From the NCBI GenBank assembly GCA_020853575.1, contig JADYYP010000023.1, positions 214,459 through 278,458 of the forward strand: a DNA stretch of 64,000 bases, given 5' to 3'. Each line of letters opens with the position of its first letter. Positions within the stretch are counted from its first letter, which is position 1. This document shows, one piece after another, positions 1-8,711 of the stretch. This stretch comes from Planctomycetota bacterium (GTDB lineage Bacteria > Planctomycetota > UBA1135 > GCA-002686595). Position numbers and translations under genes: made by a program. Under the pieces are notes generated by a model. That model was not told the origin of the DNA, ran no database searches, and worked only from the letters and a program-made list of their open reading frames with translations.

Positions 1-429
1 TCGAGGTCGCGGCAGGAAGCGCCGCGCGAGTCGATCGGAGGTCTCGTCGAGGATGCCGCGGTCGTTGGGCAGGCCGCCTTCGGCGAACAGGCTCAGGCCG
101 TCGGCGTCGGCCATCACGCGTTCGAGCGCGTGCGCGAAGAGCTCGCGCAACTCGCGCGAGCCCTCGGCCAACTCGAGCAGCACGTGCAGCCGGCGCACGC
201 GCGGCAGCGCGCGATCGCAGGCTCGCGCCTCGAATCCCGGCAACCCCAAGGCCAGGACCTCGTCGCGTTCGGTGACCCACTGCGCGAGGCGCGCCAGCGC
301 TTCGACCGCGGCCTCGCGCGAGGCCTCCGGCTGCGCCAGAGCCCGCACCCACACGGCGAGCTCCGCCAGCGCCGCACCGCGCGCGCCGGGCGGTATCGGG
401 ATCAACTCGCTGTGGGCTCCGTTCGCCAT
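1..429 (-). CDS. Gcr-family 'site-specific recombinase'-like protein, N-terminal part (cut by window edge)
   Basis: An open frame runs from an ATG at 429 on the minus strand off the left edge, giving 143 residues. The segment is rich in Leu, Ala and Arg. Its end reads [18 protein letters not shown] followed by a Arg-rich stretch with RRFLPRPR. The pattern LFAE-x-GLP-x-RG followed by a basic LP segment resembles the N-terminal part of the SpecificRecomb (Gcr) family, large inner-membrane proteins named site-specific recombinases without good biochemical support. The frame keeps the codon bias of its neighbours throughout. It is divergent from the UPF0210 gene. The family call rests on a short motif only, so function is uncertain, but the coding call is firmer. 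Confidence 0.55.
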   Translation of the reverse strand, partial: MANGAHSELIPIPPGARGAALAELAVWVRALAQPEASREAAVEALARLAQWVTERDEVLALGLPGFEARACDRALPRVRRLHVLLELAEGSRELRELFAHALERVMADADGLSLFAEGGLPNDRGILDETSDRLARRFLPRPR

Positions 430-552
430 CGTCGCGCAGCTCTTCGTAGCGGCTCGCGGGCCCCGGGCCAAGCTCGCGCGGCGCGAAACCTCCACCCCGG
501 GGTCCACAACCGCGCTCGCCTCGCGCGCGTCGCGGACGTTACAGTCCCGTGC

Positions 553-1917
553 ATGCCCTTCACCGACCAAGAGGTGCTCGAAACCGTGCGCATGATCGAG
601 CTCGAGACGCTCGACATCCGCACCATCACGCTCGGAATCAATCTGCTCGACTGCGCCGATCCCGACGTCGAGAGCGCCTGCGAGAAGATCTACACCAAGA
701 TCGTCCACCACGCGCGCAACATCGTCGCCGTCGGGCAGTCGATCTCGGCCGACTACGGCATCCCGATCGTCAACAAGCGCATTGCCACCACGCCGATCTC
801 GTACGTTGCCGCGGCCAGCGCCACCGACGACTTGGTGCCCTTCGCGCGCGCCATGGACGCGGCGGCCGAGGCCTGCGGCGTCGACTTCATCGGCGGCTTC
901 ACGGCCTACGTGCACAAGGGCTTCACCAAGAGCGACCGCGCGCTGTTCCAATCGATCCCGCGCGCGCTGAAGGAGACGGTGCACGTCTGCTCCTCGGTCT
1001 CGCTGGCGACCACCAAGGCCGGCATCAACATGAGCGCGGTGGCGCAGTTCAGCGAGGTGATCCTCGAGACCGCGCGCCTGACCAAGGACAAGGGCGGTCT
1101 GGGTTGCGCCAAGCTGGTGTGCTTCTGCAACGCGGTGGAGGACAATCCCTTCGTCGCCGGAGCCCACATCGGCACCGGCGAGCCCGAAACGGTGGTCAAC
1201 GTCGGCGTCAGCGGCCCGGGCGTGGTCCGAGCCGCGCTGGCCAAGCTCGGTCCCGACGCCGATCTGCTGGCCGTCGCGGAAACCGTCAAGCGCACGGCCT
1301 TCAAGATCACGCGCATGGGCGAGCTCGTCGGCCGCGAGGCTGCCCGCCGCTTGGGCACGACCTTCGGCATCGTCGACATCAGCTTGGCGCCGACGCCGGC
1401 CATCGGAGACTCGGTCAGCGACATCCTCGAGCTGATCGGCGTCGAGCGCACCGGCGCGCCCGGAACCACCGCGGCGCTCGCGCTGTTGACCGACGCCGTG
1501 AAGAAGGGCGGCGCGATGGCGAGCTCGAGCGTCGGCGGCCTGTCGGGCGCGTTCATTCCGGTCAGCGAGGATCAGGGCATGATCAACGCCGTCGCCGTTG
1601 GCGCGTTGTCCTTGGCCAAGCTCGAGGCCATGACCTCGGTGTGCTCGGTCGGGCTCGACATGGTGGCGGTGCCGGGCAACACGAGCGCGGCGACCTTGAC
1701 CGGCATCATCGCCGACGAGATGGCGATCGGCATGGTCAACGCCAAGACCACCGCGGTGCGCATCATCCCCGTTCCGGGCAAGGGCCCGGGCGATACGGTC
1801 GAGTGGGGCGGCTTGCTCGGCACGGCGATCGTGCAGGACCCGGGCCGCTTCTCGTGCGAGGTCTTGCACCGCCGCGGCGGCCGAGTTCCCGCGCCGATCC
1901 AGAGCTACAAGAACTGA
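553..1917 (+). CDS. UPF0210 (PFL/DUF711) family protein
   Basis: 454 residues starting [20 protein letters not shown], which is the usual opening and length of the UPF0210/PFL family (about 450 residues). The family is widespread in bacteria and archaea, has a glycyl-radical-like fold relationship (PFL-like), and no established reaction. The sequence has the typical run of Gly/Ala-rich segments and the conserved [11 protein letters not shown] and NTSAATLTG stretches. The longer upstream frame is an artefact: the ATG at 553 begins the conserved homology. No Shine-Dalgarno is visible; TACAGT lies 7 nt upstream, so transcription may start at or next to the start codon. It converges on the WD40 kinase 20 nt downstream. 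Confidence 0.88.
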   Translation: MPFTDQEVLETVRMIELETLDIRTITLGINLLDCADPDVESACEKIYTKIVHHARNIVAVGQSISADYGIPIVNKRIATTPISYVAAASATDDLVPFARAMDAAAEACGVDFIGGFTAYVHKGFTKSDRALFQSIPRALKETVHVCSSVSLATTKAGINMSAVAQFSEVILETARLTKDKGGLGCAKLVCFCNAVEDNPFVAGAHIGTGEPETVVNVGVSGPGVVRAALAKLGPDADLLAVAETVKRTAFKITRMGELVGREAARRLGTTFGIVDISLAPTPAIGDSVSDILELIGVERTGAPGTTAALALLTDAVKKGGAMASSSVGGLSGAFIPVSEDQGMINAVAVGALSLAKLEAMTSVCSVGLDMVAVPGNTSAATLTGIIADEMAIGMVNAKTTAVRIIPVPGKGPGDTVEWGGLLGTAIVQDPGRFSCEVLHRRGGRVPAPIQSYKN

Positions 1918-1937
1918 GCAGCCACGCGCGAGTCGAC

Positions 1938-4900
1938 TCAGCGGGGCCTCGCCGCGCGCTCGACGACCAGCTGCGCGGCGAGCTCGCGTTCGCGCGGCGC
2001 AAGCGTCGCGTCGGAGCGCGCGCGCTCGAACGCCGCGAGCAAGTCTCCGTCGGCGCACCAGCGCGCGACCAGGGGCTCGAGCTGGGCAGTCCCGTCGCGG
2101 CGTGCCTGCACGGCGCGCAGCACCTCGGCGCGCGGCCTGTGGTCCCAGAGGCGCAGCGTGCGATCGCCCGAGCTCGACACGAGCCTGCCGTCGGACGCGC
2201 ACACGACGTTGAACACGTAATCAGCGTGCCCGACCAGCGGCGCCAGCTCGTGTCCGGTGCGCGCATCCCAGACGCGCAGCGTGTCGTCGTCCGAGCCCGA
2301 ATAGAGTCGCGCTCCGTCCGGTGACCAGCTCACGCTGAACACGGCGCTGGCGTGGCCGCGCAGCTCGGCCAAGCGACGTCCGTCGCGTGGATCGAAGACG
2401 CACACCAGACCATCCGCGCCGGCCGTGGCCAGCCGCGCACCATCGCTGGACCACGCCACCGCGTGCGCTGGACCGTTGTGCGCCTCGAACGTGCGCAGCC
2501 AAGTGCCGTCGGGCGCGCTCCACAGTCCGATCGCTCCCGTCGGCAAGGCCGCGGCGAACGTGCGCCGATCGGGTGCGAGCGCGATCTGCCAGCGCAGCGA
2601 CCACGTCGCGCTCAGGGGCGCGGTGTTTCGAAGCTCGAGGTCCCTCACGAGCGTTCCGTCCGAGCCGCGTCGCAGTTCGAGCGCCTCCGGCGTCGCGACC
2701 ACGACGGACTGCTCGTCGATCCACTCGATTGCCAGCGGCGGGCGCCCCTTGACCAGCGCCGTCCGCCGCGGAGGGTCCGGGCTCGCGAGCTCGAGCAAGG
2801 CGATCGCGTGACCCTCGATCGAGTTGCACAGCGCCGCGGCGATGCGCCGTCCGTCGGGGCTCCACGCCAGGCACGAGAAGCGTGCCGAGCGAGCTCCGAG
2901 CGCGCGCCGCGCGACCAGTGCGCCGCTCTCGCGATCCCAGAGGCACAGGTCACCGCCCCAGTCGCCGCTCGCGACCAGTCGCTCGTCGGGTGCGAGCGCG
3001 AGCGCGTAGACGTAGCCGTTCGCGCCGCGCAGCACGCGCGGGTCGGTGATCGTGGGCTCGTCGAACACGAGCAGTCCGCGCTCGCCCCCGCTGGCGGCAA
3101 GCTTGCGCGCATCGCTGGAGAACGCGAGCTGGGTCACCGCCGCATCCGCGCCCGCGAGTGTCGTGACCAACTCGCAGGTGTCGGCGCGCCACACGCGCAC
3201 GGCCCGGTCCTTGCCGCCGGTCGCGACGAACTGGCCATCGCGCGAGATCTCCACGCACAGCACGGCGTCGGTGTGCGCCTCGACTCGGCGCTCGAGCTCG
3301 AGCACACCGCGCGCGCAGCGGAACACGAGCAGGCCGCCGTCCTGGCTGGCCGCGAAGTAGCGCTCGCCGTCGGGGTGAATCGCGAACGCCAAGATGGGCT
3401 CGCCCGGGCGTTCGATGCACAGGCGTGGCTCTCCCGAGCGCATTGGCGCGACACACACCTGGGTGCCGAAGGACACGACCGCATCACCGGCGCGGGTCAT
3501 CGCGCGCAGCGCCAGCTCCGACGGACGCTCGGGGAGCTCGGCGAGCGAATCGCACGTGCCCCGCGCGAGATCGATGACGAACGAAGCGCTGCCCAAGCGC
3601 CGCGTGACGACGCAGCGCGCCTCGTCGAACGCCGCGATCTGGTAGCGACCGGCATACGCGCGCAGTGCCTCGAACGAGTGCGACGCGAGCGTACGACCGT
3701 CGTCCAGCGACTGCTGCTCGATCCTGCCGCCTTGCGCCGTGTGCCACACGCGCTCGGCAGCGATCGCGCTCCACTGCTCGGGCAGGGGACCGTGCTCGAA
3801 CTGCGCGAGCAGCGCGCCGCTCTCGGGGTCGAAGCGGCGCACGATGCCCAGGTCACCGTCCGCACCGGCCTGCGACAATGCCGCGACCAGGGCCTCGTCG
3901 CCGCGTGCGTCGGGAACGAACTCCAAATCGCGCACGCCCGAGCTCGAGAGCTGCGCGGACCCGAGCGGAATGGTCAGCGACGCATCGTCGAGACGTGCGT
4001 CGAAATAGTCCCACTCCCAGCCGCGCAGCTCCGGCGGAGCAGCGTCGAGCCGGCGTCGCGCGGCGTTGAACTCGAAGTGCGCGATGGCACTCGCCGCGGC
4101 GCCGAGATTGGCGTCGTAGGCGCTCTGTCTCGCGGCGTCGCGGGCATCGAGCGCGCGCCAGGCGCTGGACACGGCGAAGGCCGCGGCGACGACCATGGCC
4201 GCGAGACCGACCACCGCACCGCCGACGAGCCCGCGATGGCGGCGCGCGAACTTCGAGAGTTGGTACATCGCCGTCGCGGGGCGCGCGGCGATCGGCTCGT
4301 CGAAAAGGAAGCGCCGCAGATCCGCGGCCAGCGCACCCGCGGAGCCGTAGCGCCGCAGCGGGTCTTTGGAGAGCGCCTTCTCGACGATCGTCTCCAGGTC
4401 GCCGCGCAGGCTCTTCCGAAGCGTGCTCAGCCTGAGCGGTTCCTCTTCCAGGATGCGCCGCGAGAGCTCGACGAAGGACAAGCCCTCGACTTCGATGGGC
4501 AGGCGTCCCGCGAGCAGCTCGAACAGCACCACGCCCAGCGAATACACGTCGGCGCGCGTGTCCAACTCGTCGTGGCGTGCGCCGAGTTGCTCGGGACTCA
4601 TGTAGGCCGGCGTGCCGAGCAGTTGGCCGGTGCGCGTGCGCGAGCTCGCGAGACCCTCGCCGGTCAAGGCGCGTGCGATGCCGAAGTCGATCACGCGCAC
4701 CCTGCCGGCGGCGTCGACGAGCAGGTTCTCGGGCTTGACGTCGCGGTGGATCACGCGGTGCTCGTGGGCGTGCTGCAGCGCGTCGCAGGCTTGCAAGAAG
4801 AGCTGCACGCTGGCGCGCACGTCGAGCCGCTGCTGGCGGGCGTAACTCGTGATCGAGCGGCCGCCCTCGATCAACTCCAGCACGCAGTAGGGCACGCGCA

Positions 4901-5393
4901 ACGGACCTTGGACGTGTACGCCCGCGGAGTGGACCTTGGCGATCCCGGGGTGCTGCAGGTGCGCCAGGAGCTGCGTTTCGACCTCGAAGCGGCGCAGAGC
5001 GGATTCGCCGAAGGACGCCGAGCGCACGAGCTTGAGCGCGACATCGCGCGGTGGCTGCGACTGGCGCGCTCGGAACACGGCACCCATGCCTCCGGCGCCG
5101 ATGAACTCGACGATGCGGCAGCCGCCGATCTCGCTGCCGATCCAGCGCTCCTCCGCATCCGCGAGCAGGCCCAGCAGGCCGCCCGCGCGTGCCTGCGTGT
5201 CGGTCTCGTCGAGCAACGAGACGCGCTGCCCTGCGCCCTGGAACAGCTCGTCGAGCTCGGCGCGCAAGGGCGCGTCGCCCGCGCAAGCGCGCTCGAGGAA
5301 GGCCGCGCGCTCGGCGCCCGCGAGCTCGCTCGCTTCGACGAACAGGCGCGTCAACAACGCGTGGCGTTCCTCGGGGGAGTGTCGGTCCTGCAC
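1938..5393 (-). CDS. membrane-anchored Ser/Thr protein kinase with C-terminal WD40 repeats
   Basis: 1151 residues. An N-terminal segment of about 90 residues precedes a Hanks-type kinase domain: glycine loop GAGGMGAV near residue 100, VALKL with the ATP-binding lysine, catalytic HRDVKPEN near 216, DFGIA, and the activation segment GTPAYMSPEQL. A single membrane span follows (LVGGAVVGLAAMVVAAAFAV, about residue 395). The remaining roughly 700 residues hold many degenerate WD40 repeats ending in the W-D type (for example VWRADT, LWDRESG, VWDARTG, LWDH), probably one or two propellers outside the membrane or as a protein-docking platform. All catalytic residues are present, so it should be active. 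It lies 34 nt downstream of an ECF sigma factor, a pairing common in planctomycetes; the sigma factor may be its regulatory partner (inference). Confidence 0.93.
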   Translation of the reverse strand: MQDRHSPEERHALLTRLFVEASELAGAERAAFLERACAGDAPLRAELDELFQGAGQRVSLLDETDTQARAGGLLGLLADAEERWIGSEIGGCRIVEFIGAGGMGAVFRARQSQPPRDVALKLVRSASFGESALRRFEVETQLLAHLQHPGIAKVHSAGVHVQGPLRVPYCVLELIEGGRSITSYARQQRLDVRASVQLFLQACDALQHAHEHRVIHRDVKPENLLVDAAGRVRVIDFGIARALTGEGLASSRTRTGQLLGTPAYMSPEQLGARHDELDTRADVYSLGVVLFELLAGRLPIEVEGLSFVELSRRILEEEPLRLSTLRKSLRGDLETIVEKALSKDPLRRYGSAGALAADLRRFLFDEPIAARPATAMYQLSKFARRHRGLVGGAVVGLAAMVVAAAFAVSSAWRALDARDAARQSAYDANLGAAASAIAHFEFNAARRRLDAAPPELRGWEWDYFDARLDDASLTIPLGSAQLSSSGVRDLEFVPDARGDEALVAALSQAGADGDLGIVRRFDPESGALLAQFEHGPLPEQWSAIAAERVWHTAQGGRIEQQSLDDGRTLASHSFEALRAYAGRYQIAAFDEARCVVTRRLGSASFVIDLARGTCDSLAELPERPSELALRAMTRAGDAVVSFGTQVCVAPMRSGEPRLCIERPGEPILAFAIHPDGERYFAASQDGGLLVFRCARGVLELERRVEAHTDAVLCVEISRDGQFVATGGKDRAVRVWRADTCELVTTLAGADAAVTQLAFSSDARKLAASGGERGLLVFDEPTITDPRVLRGANGYVYALALAPDERLVASGDWGGDLCLWDRESGALVARRALGARSARFSCLAWSPDGRRIAAALCNSIEGHAIALLELASPDPPRRTALVKGRPPLAIEWIDEQSVVVATPEALELRRGSDGTLVRDLELRNTAPLSATWSLRWQIALAPDRRTFAAALPTGAIGLWSAPDGTWLRTFEAHNGPAHAVAWSSDGARLATAGADGLVCVFDPRDGRRLAELRGHASAVFSVSWSPDGARLYSGSDDDTLRVWDARTGHELAPLVGHADYVFNVVCASDGRLVSSSGDRTLRLWDHRPRAEVLRAVQARRDGTAQLEPLVARWCADGDLLAAFERARSDATLAPRERELAAQLVVERAARPR

Positions 5394-5427
5394 GGGATGC
5401 GCGGGAAGTCTGGGGTGTGCGCCGGGA

Positions 5428-5997
5428 TCAGCTCGGTGAGCGCGCCAGCTCGCGCTTCAGCCACGCCTGGGCGAAAGTCCAGTCGGATTTGACCGTCGTG
5501 ACGCCGCTGCCGAGCGCTCGGGCCGTCTCCTCGATCGTCAATCCCGCGAACACGCGCAGCTCGACGACGCGCGCCTGACGCGCGCTGAGCCCGGAGAGCT
5601 TGACCAAGGCGCGCTCGAGGTCCTCGACGTCGACGTCGCGCGCGGCCATGAACTCGAGCATGGAATCGAGCGTCGCACGACGCCACTCGCCGCCGCGCTT
5701 GTCGGCCTGCTTGGCGCGCGCGTAGTCGATCAACACTTGGCGCATGGCAGTGGCCGCGACGGCGAGGAAGTGCTCGCGATCGCGCCAGCGCGAACTCTCC
5801 GCTCCGTGCAGCTTCAAGTACACCTCGTGCACCAAGGCCGTCGGCTGCAGGGTCGCGCGTTCGGCCTGCTCGCGCAGTTGAAAGCGCGCCAGCGCGCGCA
5901 ACTCGTCGTAGAGCAGTGTCGCCAGCTCCTCGCGCGCCGGCTCCTCCCCGTCGCGCCAGCGCAGGAAGGCCCGCGTGATCTCGTCGGTGCGCGCCAT
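5428..5997 (-). CDS. ECF-type RNA polymerase sigma factor (planctomycete Sig-70_X6-like)
   Basis: 189 residues from ATG at 5997 (MARTDEITRAFLRW). Region 2 is visible in LATLLYDELRALARFQLREQ and ALVHEVYLKL, and region 4 helix-turn-helix in LSARQARVVELRVFAGLTIEETARALGSGVTTVKSDWTFAQAWLKREL. The DYARAKQADKRGG stretch between them is characteristic of the ECF subfamily (TIGR02999 type) abundant in Planctomycetes and usually genetically linked to Ser/Thr kinases. It directly precedes the WD40 kinase in the same direction, so the two are probably co-transcribed. The frame continues upstream of 5997 but loses homology; a TACGAT hexamer lies 11 nt before this ATG, fitting a short leader. Confidence 0.92.
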   Translation of the reverse strand: MARTDEITRAFLRWRDGEEPAREELATLLYDELRALARFQLREQAERATLQPTALVHEVYLKLHGAESSRWRDREHFLAVAATAMRQVLIDYARAKQADKRGGEWRRATLDSMLEFMAARDVDVEDLERALVKLSGLSARQARVVELRVFAGLTIEETARALGSGVTTVKSDWTFAQAWLKRELARSPS

Positions 5998-6301
5998 TGG
6001 GGGCGGACATCGTACGGTGCCCGCGCTCGCCGTGGGGAAACCCGGAGTCGGAGCGATCCGCGGGCGCCACTCGTGCGGGAGAGGGTGGATCGGGTGCGCA
6101 TGGATGATCCCAGGGTGTCCACGGAATCGAGCCCGCCGATCGGCCGGAGGAAAACCGTGCCGTCGCGGCCCGCGGCTCGCGCGCGCGACCTGCGTGCAAC
6201 ATGCGACTTGCGCTGTCCGAGCCAGCTGGCGCTGGACGCGCAGGCCGGCGGACGTAGCCTCACGCGCTCGCCGGCTCGGGCCCGGCGGAAAGGTGCTGTC
6301 G
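5998..6301. other. 304-nt divergent intergenic region between sigma factor and DPP-IV genes
   Basis: No reading frame here looks coding. It must hold the promoters for both divergent genes. Towards the plus-strand peptidase I see a possible promoter at 6233-6260 and a purine-rich ribosome-binding stretch (GGAAAGGTG, about 6287-6295) ahead of the ATG at 6302. Towards the minus strand a TACGAT hexamer lies at 6009-6014. I recognise no structured RNA or repeat. Confidence 0.5.
6233..6260 (+). promoter_or_regulatory. putative sigma-70-type promoter for the DPP-IV gene
   Basis: TGGACG (6233-6238), a 16-nt spacer, and TAGCCT (6255-6260). The -10 keeps the first, second and sixth consensus bases. 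The same layout, TGGACG-16-TAGGAT, occurs at 11628-11655. Start codon 6302 would give a leader of roughly 35 nt containing a Shine-Dalgarno-like stretch. Sequence-only prediction. Confidence 0.35.
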
Positions 6302-8389
6302 ATGCAGGATTCGTCGCGGTTGTCGTGGAGCGCGTGCGCCCTGGGGGTGCTCGCGCTCGGTTCGCTCGCCATGGCGCAGGACCGGCTCAAGACGATGCCG
6401 GGCTACGAGCGCCACAAGGAACTCGCGCCCAAGATCGGATCGGCGCTCAAGTCCGGCGCGGTCAGCGGCAAGTGGCGCGACGGCGGGGCGGCCTTCGAGT
6501 TCAAGCGCAACGACCAGTGGCTGCGTTTCGACGCGGCCAAGCGCGAGCTCGCGGCCATCGAGAAGCCCGCGCCCGAGGCCTCCAGCGGCGCGCGCAGCCC
6601 GCGACCGCAGCAAGCGCGGGAGCGCGGCCGGCAGTTCACCACCGCGCTCTCGCCCGACGGCAAGCTCGAAGCCTCGTGCCGCGAGCGCAACCTGTGGATC
6701 AGCGACGCCGACGGAGCCAACGCGCGCGCCATCACCAGCGATGGCAGCGAGAGCGCGCGCATCAAGAACGCCATGGGCAGTTGGGTCTATGGCGAGGAGC
6801 TCGACCAGACCACCGCCATGTGGTGGTCGCCCGACGGCAAGCGCCTCGCGTTCTATCGCTTCGACGAGAGCGGCACGCGCGACTACTACCTGGCGCTCGA
6901 CCAGACCGAGTTCCAGAGCAAGCTCGACGTCGAGGCCTACCCCAAGGCCGGAGCGCCCAATCCGATCGCCGAGATCCTGGTGCACGAGCTCGAGACACAC
7001 ACCACGACGCGCATCGACGTGCGCGATGGCCAGCCCTTCGGCGACGACGTCGTCGGGCACTACGTGTACGGCGTCGAATGGACCGCGGACGGTCGCGAGC
7101 TGTTGTTCCACCGCACGAATCGCCTGCAGAACGTGCTCGAGCTCGCCGCGGCGAACCCGGCCACCGGCGCCTGTCGCGTGGTGCTGCGCGAGGAGTGGCC
7201 GGCGAGCTGGACCGACAACTCACCGACCCTGCATTGGCTTTCCGACGGCCGGCGATTCGTGTGGGCCTCCGAGCGCTCGGGCTGGCGCAACTACGAGCTG
7301 CGCGAGCTCGGCGGGACGTTGCTGGCCAAGCTCACCCAGCACGCTTTCGAGGTCGGCAACATCGTGCGCGTCGACGAGGACGCGCAGCAGCTCTTCTACA
7401 TGGCGCGCAGCGGCGACAATCCGATGAAGCTGCAGCTGCACCGCGTCGGACTCGACGGCAAGGGCGACCAGCGCTTGACCGACCCCGCGTTCCACCACGT
7501 GATCGACCTGGCGCCCGACGGCCGGCACTTCGTCGACGTCTCGCAGACCCACGAAGTCCCGCCGACGTCGCGCATGTTGGATGCGACGGGCAAGCTCGTG
7601 TGCGAGTTGGGCACCAGCGACGCCAGCGAGTTCGAGAAGCTCGGACTGAAGCGGGTCGAGTTGTTCCGCTTCAAGGCTGGCGACGGTGCAACCGAGCTCT
7701 ACGGGCTGCTGCACTTCCCCTCGAACTTCGATCCGCACAAGAAGTACCCGCTGCTCGTCAGTGTGTATGCCGGCCCCGAGACCAACGGCGCGCGCGAGAG
7801 CTTCGTCTCGCCGAGCTCGCTCACCGAGTACGGGTTCCTGCTCGCTTCACTCGATTCGCGCAGCGCCGCGGGCCGCGGCAAGCGCTTTCTCGACGCGCTC
7901 TACAAGAATCTCGGAGTGGTCGAGATCGACGATCAGGCCGCGGGCGTGAAGGCCCTCTGGGAGCGTCCCTACGTCGACCGCGAGCGCGTCGGGATCTTCG
8001 GCACGAGCTACGGAGGCTACGCCTCGGTGATGTGCTTGCTGCGCCACCCCGAGGTGTTCCAAGCGGCGTGCGCGTCGAGCGCGGTGACCGATTGGCGCCA
8101 ATACGACACGATCTACACCGAGCGCTACATGTCGACGCCGCAACTCAATCCTGCGGGCTACGACGCGGGCAGCGCGATTCCGCTGGCGAGCAAGCTCTCG
8201 GGGCGCTTGATGCTGTTCTACGGCACCGCGGACAACAACGTGCACCCCGCGAACACGCTGCAGCTCGTTCAAGCGCTGCAGAGCGCGGGCAAGAGCTTCG
8301 AGCTGCAAGTTGGGCCCGACAAGGGACACGCCTCGATCTCGAACGAGCGCATGATGGAGTTCTTCATCGAGAACCTGGTGCTGCGCTGA
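6302..8389 (+). CDS. dipeptidyl peptidase IV, secreted S9B prolyl oligopeptidase family
   Basis: 695 residues beginning with a signal peptide (LSWSACALGVLALGSLAMAQ, cleavage near residue 25). An N-terminal eight-bladed-propeller region (DPP4_N; typical GVEWTADGRELLFHR and LHWLSDGRRFVWASERSG motifs) is followed by an alpha/beta-hydrolase domain. The nucleophile Ser is in FGTSYGGYASV (about residue 569), the acid Asp in YGTADNNVHP (about 643) and the His in DKGHASISN (about 676), so the triad is complete. Family members remove X-Pro or X-Ala dipeptides from peptide N-termini in the periplasm or outside. The start at 6302 was chosen because it begins the signal peptide and follows a purine-rich ribosome-binding stretch; the upstream extension is not protein-like. 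A copy of the intergenic repeat family starts at its TGA. Confidence 0.93.
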   Translation: MQDSSRLSWSACALGVLALGSLAMAQDRLKTMPGYERHKELAPKIGSALKSGAVSGKWRDGGAAFEFKRNDQWLRFDAAKRELAAIEKPAPEASSGARSPRPQQARERGRQFTTALSPDGKLEASCRERNLWISDADGANARAITSDGSESARIKNAMGSWVYGEELDQTTAMWWSPDGKRLAFYRFDESGTRDYYLALDQTEFQSKLDVEAYPKAGAPNPIAEILVHELETHTTTRIDVRDGQPFGDDVVGHYVYGVEWTADGRELLFHRTNRLQNVLELAAANPATGACRVVLREEWPASWTDNSPTLHWLSDGRRFVWASERSGWRNYELRELGGTLLAKLTQHAFEVGNIVRVDEDAQQLFYMARSGDNPMKLQLHRVGLDGKGDQRLTDPAFHHVIDLAPDGRHFVDVSQTHEVPPTSRMLDATGKLVCELGTSDASEFEKLGLKRVELFRFKAGDGATELYGLLHFPSNFDPHKKYPLLVSVYAGPETNGARESFVSPSSLTEYGFLLASLDSRSAAGRGKRFLDALYKNLGVVEIDDQAAGVKALWERPYVDRERVGIFGTSYGGYASVMCLLRHPEVFQAACASSAVTDWRQYDTIYTERYMSTPQLNPAGYDAGSAIPLASKLSGRLMLFYGTADNNVHPANTLQLVQALQSAGKSFELQVGPDKGHASISNERMMEFFIENLVLR

Positions 8390-8490
8390 GAGCGCGTGAA
8401 CCTCTGAGGATGCGAGCTCTCGGGACCTCGGATGCGCCGTCGTCCGCCGGCCACCGGGCGTCTGAACAGCGGTTTCCTCTCGATCTCTGA
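8387..8490 (+). repeat. intergenic structured repeat, copy A (starts at the DPP-IV stop codon)
   Basis: Copy A of a five-member family (other copies at 25512, 35929, 36022 and 59601). It begins with the TGA of the upstream gene. TGAGAGCGCG (8387-8396) can pair with CGAGCTCTCG (8413-8422), with one mismatch and one wobble pair. The conserved core GGATGCGCCGTCG follows at about 8430-8442. The 3' part is diverged (extra bases in the GC hairpin, second hairpin degraded) but still ends TCTCTGA like copy C2. Confidence 0.6.
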
Positions 8491-8711
8491 CCTGTCCAGG
8501 GCCGTGCGGCGTTCAGGCGCGAACGCACAGCTCCTTGCGGTTGCGCATGTGTCGTGGCCCGCGTGCCGCGCGGCTCGCCTTCGACTCGCGAGCAGCGCCT
8601 CGAGACGCGCGACGGCTCGGCAGCGTGAGGTGTCAACTCTGCAACGTGCTTGCGACGGGCGCTAAGGCTGACTCGAGGCTCGACCGAAGAACCTCGGGCT
8701 CGCGCGCCACC
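8390..8711 (+). other. 322-nt intergenic region holding repeat copy A and leader of the HD-GYP gene
   Basis: The first third is repeat copy A. The remaining roughly 220 nt contain no convincing reading frame; a frame from 8535 in phase with the regulator lacks homology-like composition. No clear promoter consensus or terminator is seen. The start of the next gene is set by the conserved receiver-domain opening after the ATG at 8712. Confidence 0.45.

Noticed and set aside
2352..5492. A 1046-codon plus-strand frame opposite the WD40 kinase
   Set aside because: Antisense shadow of the kinase gene: Arg-rich, low complexity, no recognisable domain.
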